This document shows positions 7,883-16,634 of a DNA stretch of 48,874 nucleotides, piece after piece; the stretch's first letter is position 1, and each line of letters opens with the position of its first letter. The position numbers and the translations under genes were made by a program. Below the pieces are notes generated by a model, which did no database searches, was not told the DNA's origin, and saw only the letters and a list, made by a program, of their open reading frames with translations. The stretch is from Verrucomicrobiota bacterium (lineage in GTDB: Bacteria; Verrucomicrobiota; Verrucomicrobiia; Limisphaerales; UBA9464): contig JAFLEF010000056.1 of NCBI GenBank assembly GCA_017309115.1, positions 1 to 48,874 on the forward strand, given 5' to 3'.

Positions 7883-9040
7883 ATGAACTCCAAAACAGCG
7901 CTTACCGCCATTCTATGGGCGGCTTCTCTTATAGCTACCCATGCTCAACTCGTCATCCCCAGCGACGGTTCGGATGGGCCGCTCAATGTAGCAGCAGGCG
8001 AAACTGTTGTGATCGACCTCGCAAAGGCGATCACCGGGCCGTGGAATACGAACAACGCCGCCCATGCGGGACAGGGGGTCTATGATCCTCAGAAATGGGC
8101 TGTCGTGTTTAAGTACTCGACGGTGAACATTCAGGGGAATGTTACATTTGCCAATCACCCTAGTCGTGCGCCGGTCGTGTGGTTGGTCAGCGGCGATGTA
8201 AACCTCTCCGGAACCGTAAGTCTTTCAGGAAAGCCGGGAGCGAATGGGGTCGACGCACTGATACCAGCTGAGCCTGGCCCGGGAGGTTTTCGTGGGGGGA
8301 TCATCGGGCCTTTGGGACGGGGAGACGCTCACGGTCCGGGCTATGCGGGGGAATATGGAAACCCTCAGATTGTTCCATTGATCGGGGGCAGTGGTGGTGA
8401 AGCGGGTGTCAATGCAAGTGGTGGCGGCGGGGGTGGGGCAATTCTGATAGCAAGCGCGCGGAGAATAGCCTTGGACGGTATGATTGAGGCCAATGGAGGC
8501 GCCGGAGCGTTCGGGCCTGATGGGATGAACGGCCGGGTTGGAATCGCCGGGGCAATTAGATTAATCGCCGGAGAGATTTCAGGTGCTGGCAAGTTGCGGA
8601 CATTCGTGGGTGACTCCGCCCGCATTGGACGCATCCGATTGGAGACCTTCGTTCTCTCCCCAACTCTAGATTCTGTTCCGGAAACAATTGCCGCGCCGCC
8701 CGCTAATCCGCCGATCATCTGGCCTCCGGAGTCCGCTCCGACTGTTCGCATTCTTCAGGTAGATGGTGTCGATTCACCTTCTGAACCGACGGCCCCCCTG
8801 GCGCGAACTGCTGATGTTGCGCTCCAGAACGACAAGCCGGTGGACATTTTGATCGAGAGCACGAATTTCCCTTTGGAAGGTGCGGTTGAACTGCAGGCCG
8901 TCTACAAGTTTGGCGGCCAAGCTCGAGTCTGGTGGCGTGCTACTTATGTCTCTGGCGATTTCTCGAAGGCAATCTGGAAAGTCACCCGAACATTTCCGGG
9001 CGGCTTTAGCTTTTTGCAGGCCCGCGCAACGCTTCCCTGA
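7883..9040 (+). CDS. Exported glycine-rich, beta-helix-like protein
   Basis: 385 residues with a clear signal peptide (residues 1-21, cleavage near THAQL). The N-terminal 100 residues are strand-rich (STVNIQGNVTF, NLSGTVSLSGKPG), consistent with a right-handed beta-helix or adhesin-like fold. A glycine-rich zone follows (about residues 120-200, including GGSGGEAGVNASGGGGGGA), then a C-terminal beta domain. No catalytic motif is visible. It sits 75 bases after another exported protein on the same strand. A surface or matrix role is inferred from architecture only. Confidence 0.7.
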   Translation: MNSKTALTAILWAASLIATHAQLVIPSDGSDGPLNVAAGETVVIDLAKAITGPWNTNNAAHAGQGVYDPQKWAVVFKYSTVNIQGNVTFANHPSRAPVVWLVSGDVNLSGTVSLSGKPGANGVDALIPAEPGPGGFRGGIIGPLGRGDAHGPGYAGEYGNPQIVPLIGGSGGEAGVNASGGGGGGAILIASARRIALDGMIEANGGAGAFGPDGMNGRVGIAGAIRLIAGEISGAGKLRTFVGDSARIGRIRLETFVLSPTLDSVPETIAAPPANPPIIWPPESAPTVRILQVDGVDSPSEPTAPLARTADVALQNDKPVDILIESTNFPLEGAVELQAVYKFGGQARVWWRATYVSGDFSKAIWKVTRTFPGGFSFLQARATLP

Positions 9041-9078
9041 TATACGGACGCTTCAGGCATCGAATCGCGATGGCTGAT

Positions 9079-9561
9079 TCAGAATGACGTATCTTGCATG
9101 CGCCCCCGTTCGACAAAGGTCACAAACTGCCGTTCGCGAACGCCCGTGGTCTGTCGCCAAACCTGAAGCGGAATCGGTCTGACGAGGAAGTCGGCAATGT
9201 CCCTCCTGAGATCTTCCTCTGATAGAATTCCGTGTTCGGCGGCCAATCTCCACCCGGTGCAGTAGTGAACAAAGACCGTGTTCAGGAATTCGGCTTCGGC
9301 AGTTGTCACCGGTTTGCCCACCAGATCGACCTCATGGGAGAGAATTCTCGCCAGTTCCGGGCGCCGGTGGAGTTCACTCCAGAGTTCCCGGTGCTGTTGA
9401 TCTAGGGCCAGCAGTGCCGTCATTTTGTGGGTGCGCGCCTCGCGCCGAATCGTGACCGCCGCGAAAAGCAGGCTCGCCACAATCCCCGTGCTTTGAACGA
9501 GGTTGAACCAATTGCTTTCGAGGAACGGGAGAAGATCCGCCATGGCACTGTCTTCTACCAT
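9079..9561 (-). CDS. Small single-pass membrane protein, unknown function
   Basis: About 160 residues from ATG at 9561 (GGGGGA lies six bases upstream); ATG at 9543 is an alternative. One hydrophobic segment (LVQSTGIVASLLFAAVTI) near the N-terminus is followed by a soluble helical domain rich in charged residues (ALLALDQQHRELWSELHRRPELARIL ends the first half). The pattern, a membrane helix followed by a residue-counting-like helical domain, recalls proteins annotated as DUF6082 or 'DUF4760-like'; I am not certain of the family. It is convergent with the secreted gene before it and divergent from the coupling protein at 9714. Confidence 0.6.
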   Translation of the reverse strand: MVEDSAMADLLPFLESNWFNLVQSTGIVASLLFAAVTIRREARTHKMTALLALDQQHRELWSELHRRPELARILSHEVDLVGKPVTTAEAEFLNTVFVHYCTGWRLAAEHGILSEEDLRRDIADFLVRPIPLQVWRQTTGVRERQFVTFVERGRMQDTSF

Positions 9562-9713
9562 GAATCCCCCGGCAAAGGGAGAGGCGACGCCGGGCTCAGG
9601 AGTGAACACTTCAGAAGACGAAGTTTGCCGAACTTGAAGGGGGCTTTCGAAAACATCCTCCGCTGATTTAAGCTGGTTGAAGTGGTACCCGATTCTACAT
9701 CCGGTGGGGGTGC

Positions 9714-11303
9714 ATGTTCTCTTTCAAATGGATCATCATTGCTTTGAGCGGTCTCTGTGGCGTGTTGATCACGGCGGTTTGGTGGCGGCGAACTCGAAAA
9801 GGCCGAGTTCCCATTTCCAGTGCCCATTTGCGCGGTCGTTTCCTGCGACAAGCGAGCGAAGTCGAAGGCAATCTGAAGGCTGAGATAGAGGGGATTGGTC
9901 TTCGCTTCGGGCGGTTCCAATTTCCAGCGCGGGCGGCCCACGGCCATTTCGCCTGTGTGGGAGCCACCGGCAGTGGCAAGACGATGATTCAGCGATTGCT
10001 GATGCAATCGGTCCTGCCGGGAATCGGGCGGGGACGCGGCAGTCGGGCGCTGATCTACGATGCGAAGCAAGACCTGCTTTCCATCCTCGCCGGGATGAAG
10101 CTGTCATGTCCTGTTCGGTTGTTTCACCCACTTGATTCCCGGGGGACCGCCTGGGATTTGGCTGCGGACATCACTTCCCCAGCGTCGGCCTTGCAAATGG
10201 CGAGCCTCCTCATTCCGCGCTCCGATCGGGACACCAATCCTTTCTTCACGAATGCAGCCCGACATCTTCTTTTTGGAGTTCTTCTCCAGTGCATACTCCG
10301 GGTTCCGGGCGAGTGGAGCTTCCGGCAGGTCCTCCTGATTCTGCGGGACACCCAACTGCTTCGGCTCATCCTGGATTTCTCCGAGGAGACACGACACCTG
10401 CTCCAGTATTGTGCCCACGAGGGAACCTTTCAAAACATCGTCTCCACGCTCCTTACCTATATCGGGCCGTACGAAATTGTCGCGGCCGCCTGGGACCGGG
10501 CGGAATCTCGGCTAGGCCTCCAAGCGTGGTTGCAGGAGGAATCTATTCTGGTCCTCGGTAATGACGAGGCGAACCGGGTCGCCATCGACACCCTGAACCG
10601 AATGGTCTTCCAGCGGTTGACCGAACTGATCCTTGGTCAGAACGAAGTGACCCCGACCAATCCCCGACAGACCTGGCTCTTCCTGGATGAGATTCGCGAG
10701 ATGGGACGATTGGAGGGACTCTCCCGGCTTTTGACCAAAGGGCGCAGCAAAGGGGTGGCGGCGGTGCTCGGATTCCAGGATGTCGCGGGTCTACATAACG
10801 TATACGGTCGCGATGTGGCCGAAGAGTTACTGGGTCACTGCAATTCCAAGGTGATTCTCCGGCTCAACAGTCCCGGCACGGCCAAGTGGGCCTCGCAGTT
10901 GTTTGGAACCCGAGAGGTCTTGGAGCGCTCAAGAAATCTCAACCGCAGCCGTTCTTCCCGGAATTTGGGTTTCGATTTCTCCGCCAGCAGCGGGGAAGCG
11001 ATTTCCAATGGTATCACGAAACGAGACGTCGTTCTGGAATCCGAGTTTCTCGATCTTCCCGAATCGACTCCGGAAGGGGGGCTCAGCGCCTACTTCCTGA
11101 ACCCCCTTACCGGAGGGTTTCGCGATCATCTTCCTGGTGACTGGATCCGCACCCATTTGGTACCGCCGGATCGACGCGTGCCGGATTGTATGCCGCGGTC
11201 GGATTCCGACCAGTATCTGCGCCCCTGGGACGAGAGTGACTCTCTTCTGTTCGGTCTCTCGGAGTCGCCCGCTAAAGTCTGTTCGAATTCCAGAGAGGGC
11301 TGA
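9714..11303 (+). CDS. Type IV coupling protein (VirD4/TraD-like), copy 2
   Basis: 529 residues from ATG at 9714 (GGTGGGGG upstream). One N-terminal membrane helix (residues 4-22, IIIALSGLCGVLITAVWW) anchors it, shorter than the two helices of classical VirD4. A perfect Walker A, GATGSGKT, lies at residues 82-89, followed by ALIYDAKQDLL, and Walker B FLDEIRE lies near residue 322. GFQDVAGL fits the sensor motif. The C-terminal region is relatively short and ends in an acidic stretch. Coupling proteins recruit the relaxosome to the secretion channel. It lies 86 bases before the second MOBF relaxase, making a complete mobilisation pair, unlike the copy at 2-1312 whose P-loop is missing. No type IV channel genes are in the window. 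Confidence 0.88.
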   Translation: MFSFKWIIIALSGLCGVLITAVWWRRTRKGRVPISSAHLRGRFLRQASEVEGNLKAEIEGIGLRFGRFQFPARAAHGHFACVGATGSGKTMIQRLLMQSVLPGIGRGRGSRALIYDAKQDLLSILAGMKLSCPVRLFHPLDSRGTAWDLAADITSPASALQMASLLIPRSDRDTNPFFTNAARHLLFGVLLQCILRVPGEWSFRQVLLILRDTQLLRLILDFSEETRHLLQYCAHEGTFQNIVSTLLTYIGPYEIVAAAWDRAESRLGLQAWLQEESILVLGNDEANRVAIDTLNRMVFQRLTELILGQNEVTPTNPRQTWLFLDEIREMGRLEGLSRLLTKGRSKGVAAVLGFQDVAGLHNVYGRDVAEELLGHCNSKVILRLNSPGTAKWASQLFGTREVLERSRNLNRSRSSRNLGFDFSASSGEAISNGITKRDVVLESEFLDLPESTPEGGLSAYFLNPLTGGFRDHLPGDWIRTHLVPPDRRVPDCMPRSDSDQYLRPWDESDSLLFGLSESPAKVCSNSREG

Positions 11304-11389
11304 GAATGACCAAGGAATCTATTCTTCAATTCCGAAAATCCCGATCCACACACCACGCATTAAACTGCTTTCTATTTTGGAGTTAGAAG

Positions 11390-13813
11390 TTGCTGTCGAT
11401 TTCTAAACCCATCCGTGGCTCCGACCAGGGTGAATACTACCTCTCCCTAGCCTCGGTCGACGACTACTACCTCGACGGCAAGGAGCCTCCAGGATTCTGG
11501 CTCGGCAAGGGCGCCAAGGAACTGGGACTGACCGGGCTCGTTGCCCCTGAGGAATTCCGCAATTTGTTTCGCGGGTTCAGCCCGGACGGCACCATGGCTC
11601 TGGTTCATAACGCCGGTTCACCTCGGCGGAGGGCCGGATGGGACGTGACCTGGAGCGTCCCCAAGTCGGTGTCCACCGTATGGTCCCAAGCGGATGAAGG
11701 TACGCGCCAGGAGATTGAGACCGCCGTCAACGCCGCCGTCCGAGAGGGGGTTGGTTACCTCGAAACCATTGGGATGGTCTCGCGCCGCGGCGAGGACGGG
11801 GTCATTCGGGATCAGGCAAGGCTAGTCTTTGCCGCCTTCCCCCATTCGATAAGTCGTCTGCAAGATCCACAATTGCATGTACATACGATCCTGATGAATC
11901 TCGCTGTTCGTCCGAACGGATCCACCGGCACCATTGATCCCAAGGAACTCTTCCGTCACCAACATGCGGCGGACGCCCTGTTCCGGGCGGAATTGGCCGC
12001 ACAGTTGGAGAAGCGCTTGGGTCTCCTGGCAGAGCGTGAAGGCCGCGCCTTTGAACTGGCGGGCGTTGACCGGGCACTCATGGCCACGTTTTCGAAACGA
12101 CGCCAGGAGATCGCTGCCGTGCTTTCCGGACGTGGACTTTCCGGAGCCAAGGCCGCCGAGATCGTGGCCTTTGAGACTCGGACGAACAAGAAAGCGGTCG
12201 ATCGCCAGACCCTGTTCACCGAATGGCGGAAGATCGGTCTCCAACATGGCTGGAGCACCGAGCAGGTCGACGAATTGATCCGCGCGCCTTTGGGTCCCCG
12301 GAATCGCGCCAAGGAGTATCAACGCACGGAGGTTGAAGCGCTGAATCGGCTGACCTTGCACGACAGCCATTTCGCTTGGCGCGACCTCACGCGTGCTTTG
12401 GCGGACGAGTCGCAGGGACGAGGTCTGGGAGCTCAGGATGTTTACGCCCTCCGGGACACTATCCTGCAAACCCGGAAAGTAATCCTGATCGGACAGAAAG
12501 ACCGGGAAGCTCGGTTTACGACCCCTGAGATGCTGGAGATCGAACGGCGGTTTCTGGCAGCATCGAGACAACTTCACGGAGACGCGCGTCCCGTCTCAAA
12601 AGTCGAATCGCTTCAGGAGAGCCTTTTGAATCAACACCCGACCTTGTCGGCGGAGCAGCGGGCCGCGGTCCTGACCGTGACGGCGTCGCAGGGCGGGCTC
12701 CAGCTGGTGGCCGGAATGGCCGGTACCGGAAAGTCGTTTGCCTTCGGAGTTGGGAAGGAGATCTGGGAAGCGCAGGGCCTGGAGGTTTTTGGTGGTTGCT
12801 TGGGTGGCAAGGCGGCTGCCGGTTTACAAGACGGCAGCAAGATTCCCAGCCAGACGCTACACCGTCTCTTGTGGGGGATTGAACACGGCGTTATCCAACT
12901 CAGCTCGCGCTCGGTTGTGTTGGTCGACGAGGCCGCCATGGTCGGCACGCGGCAACTTTTGGAGCTGACCTCCCGATGCTTGGCGGCCCGGGCCAAGCTC
13001 GTGCTGGCGGGTGATTTCGGCCAACTCCAGTCGGTGGAGGCGGGTGGGGGATTCGCGGCCCTGATTAAGGAATTCGGCGCGAGCAGCCTAACTGAGATTC
13101 AGCGCCAACGTGAGGAGTGGGCCCGAGCGGCAGTAAAGGACTTTGCAGCCGGTCGGGCCGAGCAAGCTTTAGACGCCTACGAACGCCGCGGACTGCTCCA
13201 CTGTGAGACGGAGCCGGAAAAGGCCGCGCTTGCGTTGATCGCCCGGTGGAAGACCTCCGCTCCGCCCGATCCTTCGGACCAGGTCATCTTGGCGGGAACC
13301 AATTCGGAGGTCGCTCGACTCAACGCGCTCGCCCAGCAGCAGCGCCTCGCGGCCGGAACTGTTTATGGAGAGCCAATCCCGATTGGGGAGGAGAAGGTCT
13401 ATGTCAATGACCGCATTTTGTTTACGCGGAACAGTCAGTCCCTCGCAGTCTTCAATGGGGAAGTAGGAACCGTCACGGAACGCCAAGGAAATCAACTCAC
13501 TGTGGCGATGGAAAACGGGCGGTCGGTGTCCGTAAACGCGAGCGAATACCCCCATCTACGCTTGGGGTACGCGTTGACGACCCACAAAGCCCAGGGAATG
13601 ACCGTTGAACAAGCATTCGTCTTGACCGGACCGATGCAGAACCGGGAGCAAACCTACGTGCAGGCATCACGAGCGCGGGGCAACACCGAGTTCTTCCTCG
13701 GGACTGAGGATCTTCAGCGAACCGCTGAACGCATGGCCCGCAGTCAGCCCAAGGAACTCGCCAGTGAACTCGGGGCGGCCGGACCGGAGCTGGAGTTGGC
13801 GTTAACCCGGTAG
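11390..13813 (+). CDS. MOBF-type conjugative relaxase/helicase, copy 2
   Basis: 807 residues from TTG at 11390, with GGAG eight bases upstream. Paired tyrosines lie at residues 16-17 and 26-27 (GEYYLS and DDYYLD), in the same register as in the relaxase at 1405. DVTWSVPKSVSTVW is the canonical relaxase motif, and LQDPQLHVHTILMN near residue 161 supplies the metal-binding histidines. The helicase half has GMAGTGKS at about 443, VLVDEAAMV near 510, and GYALTTHKAQGMT followed by ASRARG. The helicase motifs fall at almost the same residue numbers as in copy 1 although the sequences differ widely, so the two are ancient paralogues or independently acquired. The gene pairs with the coupling protein just upstream. 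Confidence 0.93.
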   Translation: MLSISKPIRGSDQGEYYLSLASVDDYYLDGKEPPGFWLGKGAKELGLTGLVAPEEFRNLFRGFSPDGTMALVHNAGSPRRRAGWDVTWSVPKSVSTVWSQADEGTRQEIETAVNAAVREGVGYLETIGMVSRRGEDGVIRDQARLVFAAFPHSISRLQDPQLHVHTILMNLAVRPNGSTGTIDPKELFRHQHAADALFRAELAAQLEKRLGLLAEREGRAFELAGVDRALMATFSKRRQEIAAVLSGRGLSGAKAAEIVAFETRTNKKAVDRQTLFTEWRKIGLQHGWSTEQVDELIRAPLGPRNRAKEYQRTEVEALNRLTLHDSHFAWRDLTRALADESQGRGLGAQDVYALRDTILQTRKVILIGQKDREARFTTPEMLEIERRFLAASRQLHGDARPVSKVESLQESLLNQHPTLSAEQRAAVLTVTASQGGLQLVAGMAGTGKSFAFGVGKEIWEAQGLEVFGGCLGGKAAAGLQDGSKIPSQTLHRLLWGIEHGVIQLSSRSVVLVDEAAMVGTRQLLELTSRCLAARAKLVLAGDFGQLQSVEAGGGFAALIKEFGASSLTEIQRQREEWARAAVKDFAAGRAEQALDAYERRGLLHCETEPEKAALALIARWKTSAPPDPSDQVILAGTNSEVARLNALAQQQRLAAGTVYGEPIPIGEEKVYVNDRILFTRNSQSLAVFNGEVGTVTERQGNQLTVAMENGRSVSVNASEYPHLRLGYALTTHKAQGMTVEQAFVLTGPMQNREQTYVQASRARGNTEFFLGTEDLQRTAERMARSQPKELASELGAAGPELELALTR

Positions 13814-13825
13814 GGGCAGGGGACC

Positions 13826-14077
13826 TCAGGACACGACCGGGATCTCCGCCCGAGCGCGGGCCAAGACATCGCGAGGGACCTGAACAATCCGTTCTTCAGG
13901 ACCACACCCGGAGTGAACTGGGAGTTTCGGGTGGGCTGTGGCGGTGATGTCCTTGCCGATCACGGCAAAGTCACCGGATTCCATTTCGAGGATGTCGGGG
14001 CATCCGTGACCGCCCGAGCAGGGGCGGAAAGCATTACCAACGGGAGAATAGAGCAGGCTGCGAACGAACATGCGCAA
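13826..14077 (-). CDS. Small conserved protein of plasmid regions
   Basis: 83 residues, minus strand, convergent with the relaxase end and divergent from an XRE regulator. The core reads CPDILEMESGDFAVIGKDIT, then a hydrophilic linker, then SGCGPEERIVQVPRDVLARA. Two well-conserved blocks and several cysteines suggest a small folded, possibly metal-binding domain. I have seen similar proteins in plasmid and island contexts but know of no function. The start ATG at 14077 faces the promoter region of 14133. Confidence 0.6.
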   Translation of the reverse strand: MRMFVRSLLYSPVGNAFRPCSGGHGCPDILEMESGDFAVIGKDITATAHPKLPVHSGCGPEERIVQVPRDVLARARAEIPVVS

Positions 14078-14132
14078 GCTATAACTGCGTTTATATGTCT
14101 AGTCAACCTACTTTCTCCGGTACGCAATTGCC
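14078..14132. promoter_or_regulatory. Divergent promoter region of XRE regulator
   Basis: 55 bases between divergent starts at 14077 (minus) and 14133 (plus). It contains an AT-rich patch (GCTATAACTGCGTTTATATG) that could hold both -10 elements. The XRE protein encoded at 14133 may bind here to control both genes, as is common for such pairs. No inverted repeat stands out. Confidence 0.4.
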
Positions 14133-14423
14133 GTGCTGGAAGAAGAATTTCGAGCGGCGACATGCACCGAAGTCATCCGCATCTTGGGTGACGCTAGGAA
14201 AGCTCAAGGCCTGTCTATGAATGCTTTCGCAAAGAAGTCAGGCCTCACCCAACCGGCGATCAGCATCATGGAGTCAACCCAACCCAACCCGAAACTTGAT
14301 TCGCTCCTCAGGATGGCGCGCGCCCTCGGCCTGAACCTTGGGGAGGTTCTCGATCAAGCGCTTCGCAACGTTGAATCCCCGACCACGATTCCTCGGGCAG
14401 GTCCGAGGAAGCGCCCCAAATAA
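14133..14423 (+). CDS. XRE-family helix-turn-helix regulator
   Basis: 96 residues from GTG at 14133. The central helix-turn-helix is clear: ILGDARKAQGLSMNAFAKKS followed by GLTQPAISIMEST..NPKLDSLLRMARALGL (about residues 17-70). The tail is basic and proline-rich (PRAGPRKRPK), perhaps a DNA-contacting or disordered extension. Such short XRE proteins act as transcription repressors or antitoxins. The neighbouring divergent gene at 13826 could be its target or partner, but it does not look like a known toxin. Confidence 0.82.
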   Translation: MLEEEFRAATCTEVIRILGDARKAQGLSMNAFAKKSGLTQPAISIMESTQPNPKLDSLLRMARALGLNLGEVLDQALRNVESPTTIPRAGPRKRPK

Positions 14424-14487
14424 ATGCCGCAGTTCCGATCGATCGAAGGGGAGACGTAATTTTGGGTCAAACGCGGCCCACTTCGAA

Positions 14488-15060
14488 CTATGGGTAAAAC
14501 AAGCCCAGCTCCCTTAAGGAAGCGTGTCGGCCAACACCCACGATCACGTGATCCAAGACTTCAATCTTCAGGATCTGACCGGCGCGAATCAGGTCTCGCG
14601 TCACTCGCATATCCGCTTCGGATGGGTTGGCGTCACCGGATGGATGGTTGTGCATGAGCACGACGGCTGCAGAAGCGGCGATAATAGCGGTTCGGAACAC
14701 TTCACGACTATGGGTGATCACGGTATCGAGGGTGCCGGTGGCCACGACGTGATGGCCTCGAACGCGCCGTCGAGTGTTCAAATGCAAAACCACGAAAGTC
14801 TCTATGTCTGGGTTGAAAGTAGGGGCGCTCGCGACGTGGAGCCTCCAGTAATCGGCCGCTTTTTGGGGAGTGTCACATTCCCGCAAGCTTTCGGGTACCG
14901 GACAGTCGCGCAGGGTCACCACCTTGTACTCGACCGGATCCTCCGCCCGGCGACGGCGTCCCGGTCGCTCCCTCAGTTGGGGAAATTCCAACTGTTCCCA
15001 AGGCCAACCCCGGCGGCCCACGGTTGTGGAGGGTTGAGGATTACGATTCGGACCGTCCAC
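14488..15060 (-). CDS. RadC/JAMM-motif protein (MPN domain)
   Basis: 190 residues from GTG at 15060. The C-terminal 120 residues form the RadC-type JAB domain: VVATGTLDTVITHSREVFRT, then the metal-binding motif HNHPSGDANPSEAD near residues 135-148, and ending in ELGLFYP. The N-terminal helix-hairpin-helix of chromosomal RadC is replaced by a proline- and arginine-rich segment. RadC-like proteins on plasmids and islands are frequent, and their biochemical role is unsettled; they are not proven DNA-repair enzymes. The gene stops 64 bases from the XRE gene and starts 16 bases after the gene at 15077, so the two minus-strand genes probably form an operon. Confidence 0.85.
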   Translation of the reverse strand: MDGPNRNPQPSTTVGRRGWPWEQLEFPQLRERPGRRRRAEDPVEYKVVTLRDCPVPESLRECDTPQKAADYWRLHVASAPTFNPDIETFVVLHLNTRRRVRGHHVVATGTLDTVITHSREVFRTAIIAASAAVVLMHNHPSGDANPSEADMRVTRDLIRAGQILKIEVLDHVIVGVGRHASLRELGLFYP

Positions 15061-15076
15061 GAAACCAACTCTCGAA

Positions 15077-15418
15077 CTACGGCCGCTGGGACGGCAGCGA
15101 CGCCTTATCCAGCGAACCCGTTGACCGTCGTGCCGGTTTGTTCTCCGGGGTTACGCCGGGCTCCGAGTGGTCGCGCGGCTGGCTGATGATCCAGGTGTGG
15201 GCTTGGTCGGCGGCCTTGGCCAGGACGAGCAAATCGTCCCGACCAAACGACGTGGTTGATTTCCAGGTTTCTCCGTCCCGATAGGTCCGGTCGAAGGTGA
15301 CATTGTGGCGGATGCCGTTTTCCGTTTCATTGGCCCAGATCGACGCCCGAATAGCGCCGAGGCGGACCTCGTGAACCGGACGCGCACGCGTCGGTTGAGT
15401 AGCAGTCTGAGTAGCCAT
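15077..15418 (-). CDS. Conserved plasmid-associated protein of unknown function
   Basis: 113 residues from ATG at 15418, chosen because GGAGG lies eight bases upstream; an upstream start at 15493 lacks one. The core (LGAIRASIWANE..NGIRHNVTFDRTYRDGE.W, then SFGRDDLLVLAKAADQAHTWI) is a beta-rich unit followed by a helix. I recognise this pattern as a small conserved protein common beside replication or antirestriction genes in plasmids and integrative elements, but no function is known. It probably precedes the RadC-like gene in one operon. Confidence 0.65.
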   Translation of the reverse strand: MATQTATQPTRARPVHEVRLGAIRASIWANETENGIRHNVTFDRTYRDGETWKSTTSFGRDDLLVLAKAADQAHTWIISQPRDHSEPGVTPENKPARRSTGSLDKASLPSQRP

Positions 15419-15605
15419 CAAATACCTCCCTAAATTGGTTTTGGGACCCGTCATCCTGGATGGACGATTTGCCCTTTCTGACACATACCACATCTACGAC
15501 CCTCTTAGTCAAGAGGTTGACAAGGCCATGGGGGCAATCTGGGCGAACATTTCGTCTCGCGTCTGTTACTGGTCGGCTCCAACCAGCTCGAATACGCCCC
15601 GCGCA

Positions 15606-16034
15606 TCACTTGCCGGGCGCACCATATTTCCTGATCCAGTAGTAAACGGATTTCCTGGCTAGATGGATTCCATGCTCGTGTTCTAGCCAGTCGACAATCT
15701 GCTGGGCCGTGGTCCAACGCTGGCATTTCAGACCTTGGACCAGTTTTGATTTTACCCCTTCCCGAGTTAGCGGACTCTTCATTCCGGGTGCCGACTCTCG
15801 CCGTAGCAGTTCACAGAGTCCGCCCTTTCTGAATTTATCCATCCAGTTTTGGATGGTTGAGCGCGAGCGGTCGGCCGCTCGGGCCAACTCGTCCAGCGTA
15901 CGATCCCCCGTAGAGGCTAGAATCAAGAAGTTCAGACGCTCTTGTTGACGTCGGTCACCAGCAATCTTCCTTCGGTGAGCAATTTCTGCGCGATCTTGGT
16001 GGGTTAGGTTTAGCTTTGTCCGTTTTCGACCCAT
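15606..16034 (-). CDS. IS630-like transposase N-terminal fragment (HTH only)
   Basis: 142 residues from ATG at 16034. Two winged-helix/helix-turn-helix units are visible: TLDELARAADRSRSTIQNWMDKFRKGGL, then a basic linker, then WTTAQQIVDWLEHEHGIHLARKSVYYWIRKYG. This is the DNA-binding half of IS630/Tc1-type transposases, in which the DDE catalytic domain normally follows. No DDE domain follows downstream within the next 100 bases and the frame stops, so it is either a truncated insertion sequence or the first frame of an IS whose second frame was lost. AT-rich DNA at 16040-16140 could be the remaining end of the element. Confidence 0.7.
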   Translation of the reverse strand: MGRKRTKLNLTHQDRAEIAHRRKIAGDRRQQERLNFLILASTGDRTLDELARAADRSRSTIQNWMDKFRKGGLCELLRRESAPGMKSPLTREGVKSKLVQGLKCQRWTTAQQIVDWLEHEHGIHLARKSVYYWIRKYGAPGK

Positions 16035-16142
16035 TGCTCAATTCTTCCATCTAAATACATAATTATCAATAAAGTATCTACCAATTATCATTCCGATATG
16101 CTATAAAGTAGGGAATTAATTTGTATTTTTGTGGAGAGATAA

Positions 16143-16421
16143 ATGAGCCGAAATTGTAAACCAGCAATCACAACGAGACTGTACAAAAAGCATGGTCGTT
16201 GGGCGGATGCTCCTCTGGCGACGCTCATGCATCAAACAGGTACCGAACTTGAACATGCGGTGTGCGATCTGTTGGCCAACCTCATGCATTGGTGTGATTT
16301 TCACGAGGAAGATTTCGACCGCCAGCTGGCAAGAGCCCGCGATCACTATAAATGTGAAAAATTCGAGGAGGAGACGTTACTCGATTGGGAGAAGACGCGA
16401 ACGCCGCGCGTCGTCACTTAG
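16143..16421 (+). CDS. Small conserved protein of accessory regions
   Basis: 92 residues, starting just after an AT-rich 100-base promoter-like segment. The sequence (LEHAVCDLLANLMHWCDFHEEDFDRQLARARDHYKCEKF) predicts helices and recalls small proteins found in conjugative plasmids next to antirestriction genes. No motif gives a function. The gene ends 213 bases before the next minus-strand gene. Confidence 0.5.
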   Translation: MSRNCKPAITTRLYKKHGRWADAPLATLMHQTGTELEHAVCDLLANLMHWCDFHEEDFDRQLARARDHYKCEKFEEETLLDWEKTRTPRVVT

Positions 16422-16634
16422 GTTGTGCGGTAACTCTGTGGTCGTCGGTAGGGAGAACATACGTTGGAGACAACGGAGCGGATTGGACACCCTGAGCGAA
16501 GCGACCGACCCCAACAGGGCTGCGAGGCAAGTTTTCCAGCAAGGGGGCCTCAGGGCGGGGCGAGGCCCGAATCTCTCCAAGGAAACGGAGCCGACCGGTC
16601 TTTGGAACTGCGGGCTCCGAGGAGCGCAGGTGAT

